Shown here piece by piece: positions 24,233 to 37,573 of a DNA stretch of 64,000 nucleotides. The stretch is from SZAS-103 sp036496805. GTDB lineage: Bacteria > Pseudomonadota > Gammaproteobacteria > Xanthomonadales > Xanthomonadaceae. Below the pieces are notes generated by a model. It did not search any database, was not told the origin of the DNA, and saw nothing but the letters and a program-made list of their open reading frames with translations. The DNA lies in assembly GCA_036496805.1 (NCBI GenBank), contig DASXKN010000019.1, positions 1 through 64,000 on the forward strand, in the 5' to 3' direction. Position 1 is the stretch's first letter, and each line of letters starts with the position of its first letter. Both the position numbers and the translations under genes were made by a program.

Positions 24233-25186
24233 ATGCCGCGCAGTACGCCCGCCGATCGCCGCCGCCACGCCCTCGCGCAACCCGCGCCTGCGCCTGGTGA
24301 TGGCGACGCGATTGCGCGCTTCCTCGATCGGCTCTGGGCGGAGTCGGGCCTGGCCCGGCAGACGCTGGAGAGCTATCGGCGCGACCTGGAGGGACTTGCG
24401 CGCTGGCTGCAGGAGCGCGGCCTGGCCCTGGAAACCGCCGATCGCGCCGCCCTGTTCGACTACTTCGCCGAGCGCACCCGGCTCGGCTACGCGGCGCGCA
24501 GCAACGCCCGCCTGCTCTCGGCGCTGCGTGCGTTCTACGGGCAGTTGCGCAGGCTGGGCGCGATCACGACCGATCCGGCGGAGTTGCTGGAAGCGCCCAA
24601 GCCGCGCCGTTCCCTGCCCAAGGCCCTGTCCGAATCGCAGGTGGAGGCGCTGCTTGCCGCGCCCGACATCGGCGATCCTGCCGGCCTGCGCGATCGCGCG
24701 ATGATCGAACTGATGTATGCGACCGGCCTGCGCGTGAGCGAACTGGTGGGCCTGCCGGCGGCCGGCGTGAACCTGCGCCAGGGCGTGGTCCGGGTCACCG
24801 GCAAGGGCAGCAAGGAACGGCTGGTGCCACTCGGCGAGGAATCGCAGCATTGGCTGCAGCGTTATCTCGACGAGGCGCGGCCGCGTTTCGCCGGAAACCG
24901 GACGCGGCTGCCGCTGTTCCTCGACGCCAAGGGGCAGGTGCTGACCCGCCAGCAGTTCTGGGCCACCCTGAAGGCGCTGTCCGCGCGTGCCGGTGTCGAC
25001 CCGGCTCTGGTCAGCCCGCACGGGCTGCGCCATTCCTTCGCGACCCACCTGCTCAACCACGGCGCCGACCTGCGCGTCCTGCAGATGCTGCTGGGCCATT
25101 CCAGCCTGTCCACCACCCAGATCTACACGCTGGTGGCGACCGAAGGCCTCAAGCGCCTGCACGCGCGCCACCACCCACGCGCCTGA
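24233..25186 (+). CDS. xerD: Tyrosine recombinase XerD
   Basis: About 317 residues from the ATG at 24233; a GTG at 24227 is an alternative. N-terminal SAM-like core-binding domain (AIARFLDRLWAESGLARQTLESY) and catalytic domain with all active residues visible in order: Arg (TGLRVSELV), Lys (KGSKERLVP), His-x-x-Arg (SPHGLRHSFATHLL), His (LGHSSLSTTQ) and the nucleophile Tyr (IYTLV). With XerC it resolves chromosome dimers at dif. The next gene dsbC follows the E. coli order xerD-dsbC. Confidence 0.95.
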   Translation: MPRSTPADRRRHALAQPAPAPGDGDAIARFLDRLWAESGLARQTLESYRRDLEGLARWLQERGLALETADRAALFDYFAERTRLGYAARSNARLLSALRAFYGQLRRLGAITTDPAELLEAPKPRRSLPKALSESQVEALLAAPDIGDPAGLRDRAMIELMYATGLRVSELVGLPAAGVNLRQGVVRVTGKGSKERLVPLGEESQHWLQRYLDEARPRFAGNRTRLPLFLDAKGQVLTRQQFWATLKALSARAGVDPALVSPHGLRHSFATHLLNHGADLRVLQMLLGHSSLSTTQIYTLVATEGLKRLHARHHPRA

Positions 25187-25332
25187 GCGCCGCACGGCCG
25201 GCCGATGAATGCGGCCATCGGACGCTGCCGGCATTCACGCTGGGACAACCCGTGCGCATGCGACAATGGAACCTCTCGCGAGGGCGCCGGTCGATAGCTG
25301 TCCGGCACCCGCATTCGCCCACGAGGAGTTCC

Positions 25333-26127
25333 ATGCAGCGCTCGCTCCCCCTTGCCCTGGCCATTGCCATTGCCGTTTCTGGCGCGATCCTCCACGGCGC
25401 CTGCATGGCCGCCCCGGCCGCAACCAAGGCTCCGGCGGCAACCGTCGCCACGCCGCCCGGCGAGGCGGCCGTGCGCAAGGCGATCGAATCCTTCGCCAAG
25501 GGCGTGAAGGTCGAGAGCGTGCGCGCCTCGCCAGTGCCCGGACTGATGGAGGTCGACACCTCGGACGACATCGTCTACGTCACCGAGGACGGCAAGTACC
25601 TGATGACCGGCAACATCGTCGACGTCGCCGCCAAGCGCGACCTCACCGAGGCCACGCGCGCGGCCTGGCGCCACAACCTGCTCAAGAACGTCACCCCCGC
25701 GCAGATGATCGCGTTCGCGCCGCCGCACCCGAAGTACACCGTCACCGTCTTCACCGACGTCGACTGCGGTTTCTGCCGCAAGCTGCATTCGCAGATCGCC
25801 GACTACAACAAGGCCGGCATCGCGGTGGACTACCTGTTCTTCCCGCGCACCGGCATCGGCAGCGAGTCCTATGACAAGGCGGTGTCGGTGTGGTGCGCCT
25901 CGGACCGTCGCCAGGCCCTTACCGATGCCAAGAAGGGGCTGCCGCTCAGGAAGCTCAACTGCACCAATCCGGTGACGATGGACTACAACCTCGGCCTCAA
26001 GGTCGGCGTCGACGGTACCCCGGCGATCTATGCAGCGGACGGCACCCAGATCGGCGGCTACCTCACGCCGGCCGAGATGAAGACCAGGCTGGACAAGATG
26101 GCGGCGGGGCAGCCCAGCTCCTCATAA
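25333..26127 (+). CDS. dsbC: Periplasmic thiol:disulfide interchange protein DsbC
   Basis: 264 residues from the ATG at 25333, with ACGAGGAG as ribosome site. Signal peptide (LALAIAIAVSGAILHGACMA), an N-terminal dimerisation domain (about 45-105) and a thioredoxin domain with the active site Cys145-Gly-Phe-Cys148. A second Cys pair (VWCASDRRQ ... LNCTNPV) matches the structural disulfide of DsbC. The cis-Pro segment is GVDGTPAIYAADG. It isomerises wrong disulfides in exported proteins, relevant here to substrates of the type II secretion system. Confidence 0.93.
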   Translation: MQRSLPLALAIAIAVSGAILHGACMAAPAATKAPAATVATPPGEAAVRKAIESFAKGVKVESVRASPVPGLMEVDTSDDIVYVTEDGKYLMTGNIVDVAAKRDLTEATRAAWRHNLLKNVTPAQMIAFAPPHPKYTVTVFTDVDCGFCRKLHSQIADYNKAGIAVDYLFFPRTGIGSESYDKAVSVWCASDRRQALTDAKKGLPLRKLNCTNPVTMDYNLGLKVGVDGTPAIYAADGTQIGGYLTPAEMKTRLDKMAAGQPSSS

Positions 26128-26225
26128 ACCCAGCTCCTCACAAACCCGGGCCTGGCCGATACGCGCAGCGGCCGCGCGGCGGGTGCGATATCATGCGCAC
26201 CCGCTCCAGCCTCGATTCCCCGGAC

Positions 26226-30104
<3,879 letters not shown>

Positions 30105-30402
30105 AGCCACCGCACCAGGCGTTGGTGTTCGGGGGCGCCTCATAACGACGCTGCAACGGGCGATGTCGGGCGGCCCCGGGGGCGTCCGGAAAATTTGTGA
30201 GGGGATGCGCGAAACGGCTCCGGATTGTGTTAGCTTTCCGGTCGACATGCGCTTGACGCGGGTGCTGCCCCAGGGCGGCCCATGCCCGCTTCGTTGCGTG
30301 TTTTTCGTTGGTGCGGGGGTGGTATACGCGCTGCGGGAATACTGGCTTCAGGGGCACGATCGACTATCAACCTAGGCAGCCATTGCGGCTGGGAGAGAAC
30401 AC

Positions 30403-33177
30403 ATGAAGAGTTCGCAGAAACGCCTTCTGACGCTGGCCGTCGCGCTGGCTGTTGGCACTAGCGGCGGTAACGTGTGGGCGCAGGAAACCTGTACCGGCAG
30501 CTCGATCGCCGTGAGTGGCGGCGATTTCGCATGCGGCACCTACGCGATCGCGGCGGGCGGCGGCAGCAGTGCGTTCGGTTATGGCGCGGCAGCGTTCGGC
30601 TATCTGAGCAATGCGTTCGGAACCGATGCCTACGCCGGCGGCGTCGGCGCGACGGCCTCCGGTTTCCGCGCCTATGCGTCCGGCTTCCTCAGCACCGCCA
30701 CCGGCGCGCTCAGCACTGCCAGCGGCTACGAAAGCACGGCGAACGGCGCCTACAGCACGGCGACCGGCGCCCTGAGCTCGTCTTCGGGCGCGCACAGCAC
30801 CGCCAGCGGCGACTACAGCACGGCGACCGGCGCGTTCTCCTCGGCCACCGGTTACCAGAGCACGGCGAACGGCGTGGGCAGCGCGGCGACCGGAGCGTTC
30901 TCGACGGCCAGTGGCGCCAACGCCAATGCGACCGGCTACGGCAGCACCGCCAGCGGCGCCCTCTCCACCGCCAGCGGCGACCTGAGCAGCGCGATCGGCG
31001 TGCTGAGCAGCGCCATCGGCACCGGCAGCACGTCGGTCGGCGCCTACAGCTACGCGAACGGTACCGGTGCGACTGCGGTCGGCGCACGCACCATCGCCTA
31101 CGGCACGGGCAGCAGCTCGTTCGGTTACGCCGCCATCGCGGTCGGCAGTGGCGCCACGGCTGTCGGTTCGTACAGCGTCGCCGAAGGCAATTCCAGCAGC
31201 GCCTTCGGTTCGGCTGCCTATGCGATCGGCAACAATTCGACCGCGCTCGGCGGCAGCAGCACGGCGTTGGCCTACGGCACTGCCACGGGCGCCAAGAGCA
31301 ACGCGGGCTATTACGGCACCGCCAGCGGCTTCGCCAGCAATGCTTCGGGTAACTCCTCGGTTGCAACCGGCGCCTACAGCAGCGCTACCGGCGCCTACAG
31401 CACCGCGACCGGTTCGCACAGCATCGCATCCGGATTTGCGTCGACGGCCACCGGCACCTACAGCTCTGCCACCGGCGCCTACAGCACGGCCAGTGGCGTG
31501 CTGAGCAGTGCCTCGGGCTACAAGGCCACCGCAACCGGTGCTTCCAGCAACGCCAGCGGCGAGTACGCCACGGCGACCGGCAACAACAGCAGCGCCACCG
31601 CGCACGGCGCGACGGCAACGGGCAGCAATTCGACCGCCAGCGGCTTCGACAGCACCGCCACTGGCCGCGGCAGCTATGCGAGCGGTTACTTCGCCACGGC
31701 CACCGGTGCTTTCAGCAGCGCCTACGGTGCCTACAGCACGGCCAGCGGCGCCCGCAGCATCGCCTACGGCGCCTACAGCACCGCGACCGGCGCCAAGAGC
31801 CTCGCTTACGGTGCGTTGAGCACGGCGACCGGTGCGTACGCCAAGGCTTATGGCACCGCCAGCACGGCGACCGGCGCCCTCAGCACGGCCTACGGTATCG
31901 GTTCCACCGCAACCGGCGTCGGCAGCCTGGCTTATGGTTACCTGAGCACGGCGACCGGTCTGGGCAGTGCGGCCACGGGCGACTTCAGCACCGCGACCGG
32001 CGCCTACAGCGCTGCGAGCGGCACCGCCAGCACGGCGACCGGCTACTTCAGCACCGCCTCCGGGATCTACTCCACCACGACTGGCGCGCTCAGCACGGCA
32101 AGCGGCAACGGCAGCACGGCGAACGGTTTCTACAGCCAGGCCACGGGCGATCTGAGCACGGCGGTGGGCGCGTACAGCGCCGCTTCGGGCACGGGCAGCA
32201 CGGCCATCGGCGCGGCTTCCGCGGCTTCGGGCAGCTATTCCTCGGCGGTCGGTGCGGGTTCTGTCGCAAGCGGTGCGAAATCCTCTGCCTTCGGCAGCTT
32301 CTCCACCGCGTCCGGACTCGGCTCGACCGCAGTCGGCGCAGCTTCGACCGCAAGCGGACCGGGTTCCAGCGCCTTCGGCTACGGCGCGACGGCGGCAGGC
32401 GAGTATTCGCTCGCAGCGGGCATGGGTGCCTCCTCCAGTGGCTTCGGCAGCACGGCGCTCGGCAACGGCTCCGTGGCATCGGGCGGTCGCAGCGTGGCGA
32501 CCGGCCGGTACTCGGTCGCCAGCGGCGGCATCAGCACCGCGAGCGGCTACAACAGCGTGGCCAGCGGCAATGGCAGCACCGCTACGGGCGGCAGGGCCGT
32601 GGCCGCCGGTGACTACAGCACCGCCAACGGCTACGCCGCCAACGCCGCCGGTTCGCACAGCGTCGCGATCGGTGCGGGTGCAGGGGTCGCTTCCGGAGCC
32701 GCCGGTGCGGTGGCCCTGGGCGCAGGCTCGGTCGCCGACCAGGCCAACACCGTCTCGGTGGGCGCCGTCGGCGAAGAGCGTCGCATCGTCAACGTGGCCG
32801 CTGGCGTGGATGCCACCGATGCGGTCAACCTCGGCCAGATGCAGGCGGCCGACGCGACCGTCCTGAGCGAGGCCAACGCCTACACCGATACCCAGATCAG
32901 CAACCTCAACGCGACCATCCAGAACGAGTTCCAGCAGACCGACAAGCGCATCAGCCAGATCGGCGCGATGGGCTCGGCGATGAGCATGATGACCGCCAGC
33001 GCGGCGGGCATCCAGTCGCCGAACCGCCTGGCCGTGGGTTACGGCCACCAGGGCGGCGAGGATGCGGTCTCGATCGGTTACCAGCGGCTGGTGAAGGCGA
33101 ACACCACGATCACCATCGGTGGCTCGTGGTCGAACGGCGAGAGCTCGTTCGGCGCCGGCTTGGGCGTGGGTTGGTAA
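30403..33177 (+). CDS. Trimeric autotransporter adhesin built of YadA-type head repeats
   Basis: 924 residues, preceded by the ribosome site GGGAGAG. Signal peptide 1-26 (ends GNVWA). Residues about 40-775 are a nearly unbroken run of seven-residue half-repeats (STASGA, STATGA, SSAFGY types), roughly fifty 14-residue YadA head repeats forming a left-handed beta-roll. Then come a neck/stalk (TVSVGAVGEERRIVNVAAG, DATDAVNLGQMQ), a short coiled coil and the YadA membrane anchor (PNRLAVGYGHQGGEDAVSIGYQ ending GLGVGW). Head-specific lectin or stalk-repeat domains are lacking. It should trimerise in the outer membrane and bind surfaces. The 298-nt region upstream (30105-30402) holds no gene and no convincing promoter. 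Confidence 0.92.
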   Translation: MKSSQKRLLTLAVALAVGTSGGNVWAQETCTGSSIAVSGGDFACGTYAIAAGGGSSAFGYGAAAFGYLSNAFGTDAYAGGVGATASGFRAYASGFLSTATGALSTASGYESTANGAYSTATGALSSSSGAHSTASGDYSTATGAFSSATGYQSTANGVGSAATGAFSTASGANANATGYGSTASGALSTASGDLSSAIGVLSSAIGTGSTSVGAYSYANGTGATAVGARTIAYGTGSSSFGYAAIAVGSGATAVGSYSVAEGNSSSAFGSAAYAIGNNSTALGGSSTALAYGTATGAKSNAGYYGTASGFASNASGNSSVATGAYSSATGAYSTATGSHSIASGFASTATGTYSSATGAYSTASGVLSSASGYKATATGASSNASGEYATATGNNSSATAHGATATGSNSTASGFDSTATGRGSYASGYFATATGAFSSAYGAYSTASGARSIAYGAYSTATGAKSLAYGALSTATGAYAKAYGTASTATGALSTAYGIGSTATGVGSLAYGYLSTATGLGSAATGDFSTATGAYSAASGTASTATGYFSTASGIYSTTTGALSTASGNGSTANGFYSQATGDLSTAVGAYSAASGTGSTAIGAASAASGSYSSAVGAGSVASGAKSSAFGSFSTASGLGSTAVGAASTASGPGSSAFGYGATAAGEYSLAAGMGASSSGFGSTALGNGSVASGGRSVATGRYSVASGGISTASGYNSVASGNGSTATGGRAVAAGDYSTANGYAANAAGSHSVAIGAGAGVASGAAGAVALGAGSVADQANTVSVGAVGEERRIVNVAAGVDATDAVNLGQMQAADATVLSEANAYTDTQISNLNATIQNEFQQTDKRISQIGAMGSAMSMMTASAAGIQSPNRLAVGYGHQGGEDAVSIGYQRLVKANTTITIGGSWSNGESSFGAGLGVGW

Positions 33178-33243
33178 GCCTCGCAACGGCGACAGCGAGG
33201 GGCCGGGAAGCCGCCCCTCGTCCACAACCGAAGCAACAACGAC

Positions 33244-33275
33244 AGCGCGACGCTCCGGCGTCGCGCTATTTTTTT
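33244..33275 (+). terminator. Rho-independent terminator after the adhesin gene
   Basis: Stem AGCGCGACGC / GCGTCGCGCT with a TCCG loop followed by ATTTTTTT. A second weaker hairpin (GAGGGGC...GCCCCTC, near 33198-33220) precedes it. It insulates the type II secretion operon from adhesin read-through. Confidence 0.92.
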
Positions 33276-33380
33276 GGCCGCCGGCGAATGTACGCGTTCA
33301 TGCCAGCCGACACATACGGCTGTTAAAGTGCGTGTTTTCATCGCGGGACCGTGGGCGTGAGCGCAGCATCAAGGGAACAG

Positions 33381-35111
33381 ATGGCGACCGAGAACGAACC
33401 CGGTGAAGAAGCGCCTTCGGGACTGACCGACGGCGTCGACGGCCGCATCGTGGAGGCCTTGCTCCGGCGCGGACGTCTGAAGGACGCCGACCTTGGCCGG
33501 GTGCGCCGCCTCCAGGACGAGTCCGGCAGTACCGTCAGCGCGCTCCTTGCGCGCCTGGGCATGGTGTCCGAGCGCGACATCGCCGAGGCCAGCGCCGAGG
33601 TACTGGGGCTGCCCCTGGTCGCCGCGCGCGACTGCCCCGACGCGCCACCCGCCGCCCAGCTCTCGATCCGCTTCCTCAAGCAGCACCACGTCTGCCCGAT
33701 CGCCGAAGACGCCGGATTGATCGACCTGCTGGTCGCCGATGCGCAGGATCCGTATCCGGCCGAAGCCGTCGCGCTGGCGACCGGGCGCGAGGTCCGGCTT
33801 CGCATCGGCCTGCGCTCGGAGATCGACGACCTGATCGAGCGCTATTACGGCAGCGGCCGCAGCGCGATGGGCACGATCGTCGAGAACGTCTCCGACGAGG
33901 GCGGCGGCGACGAGGACGACATCGAGCACCTGCGCGACCTCGCCTCCGAGGCGCCGGTCATCCGCCTGGTGAACCTGATCATCCAGCGCGCCGTCGAGTC
34001 GCGCGCCTCGGACATCCACGTCGAGCCCTTCGAGAACCGGCTCAAGGTGCGCAACCGCATCGACGGCGTGCTCGAGGAAGTCGAGTCGCCGCCGGCCAAC
34101 CTCACCGCCGCGGTGATCTCGCGCATCAAGATCCTCGCCAAGCTCAACATCGCCGAACGCCGCCTGCCGCAGGATGGCCGGATCATGCTGCGGGTGCAGG
34201 GCAAGGAACTCGACCTGCGCGTCTCGACCGTGCCGACCGCGCACGGCGAATCGGTGGTGATGCGCATCCTCGACCGCGAGTCGATCGTGTTCGACTTCCA
34301 CAAGCTCGGCTTCACCGACGAGTTCCTGCCGCAGTTCAAGAAGGTGCTCGAGCAGCCGCATGGCATCCTGCTGGTGACCGGCCCGACCGGCTCGGGCAAG
34401 ACCACCACGCTCTACACCGCGCTGTCCCAGCTCAACACCTCCGAGGTCAAGATCATCACGGTCGAGGACCCGGTCGAGTACCAGCTCGTCGGCGTCAACC
34501 AGATCCAGGCCAAACCGGCGATCGGCCTCGACTTCTCGCAGGCGCTGCGCTCGATCGTCCGCCAGGACCCGGACATCATCATGATCGGCGAAATGCGCGA
34601 CCTCGAGACCGCGCGCATCGCGATCCAGTCCGCGCTCACCGGCCACCTCGTGCTGTCCACGCTGCATACGAACAACGCCGCGGGCGGCGTGACGCGACTG
34701 CTCGACATGGGCGTGGAGGACTACCTGCTCACCTCGACGGTCAACGGCATCCTTGCCCAGCGCCTGGTGCGCCGGATCGAGCCCACCCACGCCGAACGCT
34801 ATGAACCATTGCCCGAAGTGATCGAGGAATTCGGCCTGCGCCGGCTGCAACCCGAGGGCACGATCCATCTCTGGCGGCCGAAGCCTTCCGCGCTGACCCC
34901 GACCGGATACCTCGGCCGCACCACGATCATGGAATTCCTGGTGATGACCGACTCCCTGCGGCGGCTGGTGATGCAGCGCGCGGGCATGGGCGACATCGAA
35001 TCCGCCGCGCGCGGCGAGGGCATGCGCACGATGTACGAGGACGGGCTGGTCAAGGCGCTGCATGGGCAGACCACGATCGAGGAAGTGCTGCGCGTGTGTA
35101 CCGAGGCATGA
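33381..35111 (+). CDS. gspE: Type II secretion ATPase GspE (XpsE-like)
   Basis: 576 residues from the ATG at 33381, preceded by AAGGGA; GTG codons upstream are possible. N-terminal GspE domains (about 20-150) bind GspL. The ATPase core has Walker A GPTGSGKTTTLY, Asp box and Walker B (IIMIGEMRDLETARIA) and HLVLSTLHTNNA. In most GspE proteins a tetracysteine zinc subdomain follows LVRR; here RIEPTHAERYEPLPEVIEEF and the GYLGRTTIMEFL region contain no cysteine. It powers pseudopilus assembly. First gene of the E-F-G-H-I-J-K-L-M-N-D cluster, as in Xanthomonas xps. Confidence 0.94.
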   Translation: MATENEPGEEAPSGLTDGVDGRIVEALLRRGRLKDADLGRVRRLQDESGSTVSALLARLGMVSERDIAEASAEVLGLPLVAARDCPDAPPAAQLSIRFLKQHHVCPIAEDAGLIDLLVADAQDPYPAEAVALATGREVRLRIGLRSEIDDLIERYYGSGRSAMGTIVENVSDEGGGDEDDIEHLRDLASEAPVIRLVNLIIQRAVESRASDIHVEPFENRLKVRNRIDGVLEEVESPPANLTAAVISRIKILAKLNIAERRLPQDGRIMLRVQGKELDLRVSTVPTAHGESVVMRILDRESIVFDFHKLGFTDEFLPQFKKVLEQPHGILLVTGPTGSGKTTTLYTALSQLNTSEVKIITVEDPVEYQLVGVNQIQAKPAIGLDFSQALRSIVRQDPDIIMIGEMRDLETARIAIQSALTGHLVLSTLHTNNAAGGVTRLLDMGVEDYLLTSTVNGILAQRLVRRIEPTHAERYEPLPEVIEEFGLRRLQPEGTIHLWRPKPSALTPTGYLGRTTIMEFLVMTDSLRRLVMQRAGMGDIESAARGEGMRTMYEDGLVKALHGQTTIEEVLRVCTEA

Positions 35112-35148
35112 GGAATCCCATGCCCTCGGCTGAGGACAGCGCGATGGT

Positions 35149-35271
35149 CCTTCTCCCCTCGGGAGAAGGTGCCCGAAGGGCGGGTGAGGGAAGGGCGTTC
35201 GCGTGCCCAGCGACATTCCCTCATCCGGCGCTCCACGCCACCTTCTTCCGAGGGGAGAAGGAAATCCCGGT
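35149..35271. repeat. Inverted repeat element between gspE and gspF
   Basis: Left arm begins CCTTCTCCCCTCGGGAGAAG, and the right arm ends TTCCGAGGGGAGAAGG. Its complement matches the left arm through GGTG..GGGTGAGGGAA or so. The arms flank about 30 nt. The element fills most of the 188-nt gap in an operon whose downstream genes mostly overlap, and it is a different family from the GTCATYCC and TTCGACA repeats in this window. Confidence 0.75.
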
Positions 35272-35299
35272 TGCTCTCCCCCTCAAAGGGGCTTGAGCA

Positions 35300-36517
35300 A
35301 TGGCGCAGTTCCGCTACCAGGCGCTGAGTTCCACCGGCGAGACCCTGCAGGGCCAGATGGAGGCTGCGAGCGCCGAAGAGGTGATCGGCAAGCTCCAGGA
35401 CGCCGGGCACATTCCGATCGAGGCGCGCCGCAGCGACGAGATCGCTTCCGGCGCGGGCTGGACGAGCTGGTTCCAGCGCAAGGCGCTGACGAACGAGCAG
35501 ATCCAGCAGTTCACCGAACAGCTCGCGACCCTGCTCGGCGCCGGCCAGCCGCTCGATCGCGCGCTCGCGATCCTGCTCGACTTGCCCGAGGCGCCCGAGG
35601 CGAAGAAGACCATCGCCAAGGTGCGCGACGCGGTGCGCGGCGGCACTTCGCTCTCGAGCGCGCTCGAGCAGCAGGGCGGCGTGTTCTCTCGCCTGTACGT
35701 GAGCACCGTGCGCGCAGGCGAAGTCGGCGGCAGCCTGCACGAGACCCTCGGGCGGCTGGCCGAGTACCTCGACCGCAGCCGCGGGCTGCGCGCGCGCGTG
35801 GTCAACGCGCTGATCTACCCGGCAATGCTGATCGGCATCGTCGGCTTCGCGATCCTGTTCCTGCTGATGTACGTGGTGCCGCAGTTCCAGCAGATGTACG
35901 CCGGTTTCGGCGCGGAGCTGCCGATGCTCACGCGCATCGTGCTGGCGATTGGCAACGGGCTGCGGCAGTTTTGGTGGCTGCTGGTGGTGGCCGTGGTCGT
36001 GCTGGCCGGGTGGGCGGACCGGATGCGCCGCGACCAGGCTTTCCGTCGTTTGCTGGATGCCTGGATGCTGCGCCAGAAGCTGGTCGGATCGCTGATCGCC
36101 AGGTTGGAGACCGCGCGCCTGGCGCGCACCGTCGGCACCCTGGTGAAGAACGGTGTCCCGCTGCTGCAGTCGCTGACCATCGCCCGCAACGTCCTGGGGA
36201 ACCGGGTGCTTGCCGAAGCGGTCGATACTGCCGCGGAGGAGGTCAAGACCGGCAGCGGACTGGCGCACGCGCTCGCAAAGCGCGAGGTGTTCCCGCGGCT
36301 GGCCGTGCAGATGGTCCAGGTCGGCGAGGAGTCGGGCGAACTCGACACCATGCTGCTCAAGGCCGCCGACACCTTCGACCGCGAGACCGCGCAGGCGATG
36401 GACCGCTTCCTCACCGCCCTGGTGCCGGCCCTGACCGTATTGATGACCATCGTGGTGGGCACCGTCATCCTGGCGATCCTCACTCCGCTGTACGACCTCA
36501 CATCCAACATAGGCTGA
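35300..36517 (+). CDS. gspF: Type II secretion inner-membrane protein GspF
   Basis: 405 residues. Two GspF domains (about 70-190 and 270-395) with the family motif near GQPLDRALAILLDLPEA and LARTVGTLVKNGVPLLQSLTI. Three transmembrane segments are visible (LIYPAMLIGIVGFAILFLLMYV, LRQFWWLLVVAVVVLAGW, LVPALTVLMTIVVGTVILAIL). It is the membrane platform working with GspE and GspL. Start follows the repeat element and has no strong ribosome site. Confidence 0.94.
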   Translation: MAQFRYQALSSTGETLQGQMEAASAEEVIGKLQDAGHIPIEARRSDEIASGAGWTSWFQRKALTNEQIQQFTEQLATLLGAGQPLDRALAILLDLPEAPEAKKTIAKVRDAVRGGTSLSSALEQQGGVFSRLYVSTVRAGEVGGSLHETLGRLAEYLDRSRGLRARVVNALIYPAMLIGIVGFAILFLLMYVVPQFQQMYAGFGAELPMLTRIVLAIGNGLRQFWWLLVVAVVVLAGWADRMRRDQAFRRLLDAWMLRQKLVGSLIARLETARLARTVGTLVKNGVPLLQSLTIARNVLGNRVLAEAVDTAAEEVKTGSGLAHALAKREVFPRLAVQMVQVGEESGELDTMLLKAADTFDRETAQAMDRFLTALVPALTVLMTIVVGTVILAILTPLYDLTSNIG

Positions 36518-36522
36518 TCCGC

Positions 36523-36945
36523 ATGAAGTCCCGCAACCCAACCCTCCGCGCCGCACAGGACGGATTCACCCTGCTCGAGATCATGATCGTCATCGTGCTG
36601 ATCGGCCTGATCGCGACCTTCGTCGGCAACCGCATCCTCGGCGCTTCCGACCAGGCCAAGTTCAAGCTCGCGCAATCGCAGATCCAGACGATCGCCGGCA
36701 AGATCGAGCGCTACCGCGACGACGTCGGCAGCCTGCCGCCGAACCTCGACGCCCTCGTCAAGGCGCCGGGCAACAGCAGCGGCTGGCTCGGTCCGTACGC
36801 GAAGGACCAGGAACTCAAGGATCCCTGGGGCACGCCACTCGACTACAAGGCGCCCGGCTCGAATGGCCCCTTCGACCTGATGAGCTACGGCCGCGACGGC
36901 AAGCCGGGCGGCGACAGCGTGGATGCCGACATCAAGTACCAGTGA
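36523..36945 (+). CDS. gspG: Major pseudopilin GspG
   Basis: 140 residues. Short prepilin leader of 14 residues ending QDG, then FTLLEIMIVIVLIGLIATFV with Glu at +5, the class III signal cut and N-methylated by the prepilin peptidase. The C-terminal part has the calcium-binding GspG fold features (KDPWGTPLDYKAPG, GPFDLMSYGRDGKPGG). It forms the pseudopilus shaft. Intact and of normal length, in contrast to gspI. Confidence 0.95.
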   Translation: MKSRNPTLRAAQDGFTLLEIMIVIVLIGLIATFVGNRILGASDQAKFKLAQSQIQTIAGKIERYRDDVGSLPPNLDALVKAPGNSSGWLGPYAKDQELKDPWGTPLDYKAPGSNGPFDLMSYGRDGKPGGDSVDADIKYQ

Positions 36946-37042
36946 CGGTTGCCCGGCGGCAGCGCGCGCGACGACCGTGAACGGGCATCTGCGCGAGCGG
37001 GGTTTCGATCCGACCGCTCTCTGCGCGGCGACATCGCGTCGC

Positions 37043-37573
37043 GTGAATCACGGGGCGAAGGTTTCGGTTCTGGCGAGGTCGCGATCATCAGCAAGAACGG
37101 GTGATCGCGCGAGTTGTGGCGCTTCCGGTTCTCTTGGCTTCACCCTGCTCGAAATCCTGATGGTGGTCGTGCTGATCGCGGCGGTCAGCACGCTGACGAT
37201 CGGCCTGCTCGGCGTCGGACGCAGCGGCCGCCAGCTGCGCGACGCGGTGCACACCGTCTCCACCGAGCTGAAGTACGCGCGCACCCGCGCGCTGACCACC
37301 GGCGAGCCGCAGCGCTTCGCCATGGATCTCGACCAGCGGACGTGGATCGCGGCCGACCATCACGGCAGCCTGCCGGCGAGCCTGAAGGTCAGCTTCGATG
37401 CGGTGCGCGAGGAACAGCCCTCGGCGCGCGAAGCGGCGATCAAGTTCTTCCCCGATGGCTCGGCGACCGGTGGTCGCATCAGCCTGCGCACGCAGGGCGT
37501 GGGCTGGCGCGTCGACGTGCGCTGGCTGACCGGCGAGGTTACCCAAGCACGCCTGCCGGACCAGTCGCGATGA
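37043..37573 (+). CDS. gspH: Minor pseudopilin GspH
   Basis: About 176 residues from a GTG at 37043. Alternatives in the same frame are GTG 36977 and ATG 36923, the last overlapping gspG; no in-frame start lies nearer the prepilin site. Even the shortest leader is 32 residues, ending SGSLG before FTLLEILMVVVLIAAVSTLTI. The GspH-type C-terminal domain includes ELKYARTRALTTGEPQRFAMDL and AIKFFPDGSATGGRISL. The leader is longer than usual. The stop overlaps the gspI ATG (ATGA). Confidence 0.85.
   Translation: MNHGAKVSVLARSRSSARTGDRASCGASGSLGFTLLEILMVVVLIAAVSTLTIGLLGVGRSGRQLRDAVHTVSTELKYARTRALTTGEPQRFAMDLDQRTWIAADHHGSLPASLKVSFDAVREEQPSAREAAIKFFPDGSATGGRISLRTQGVGWRVDVRWLTGEVTQARLPDQSR

Noticed and set aside
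30367..33225. A 952-codon open frame antisense to the adhesin gene
   Set aside because: It is the complement of the repetitive head-repeat DNA, where the biased codons exclude stops. Its translation is a low-complexity Arg/Gly/Ala string without motifs.
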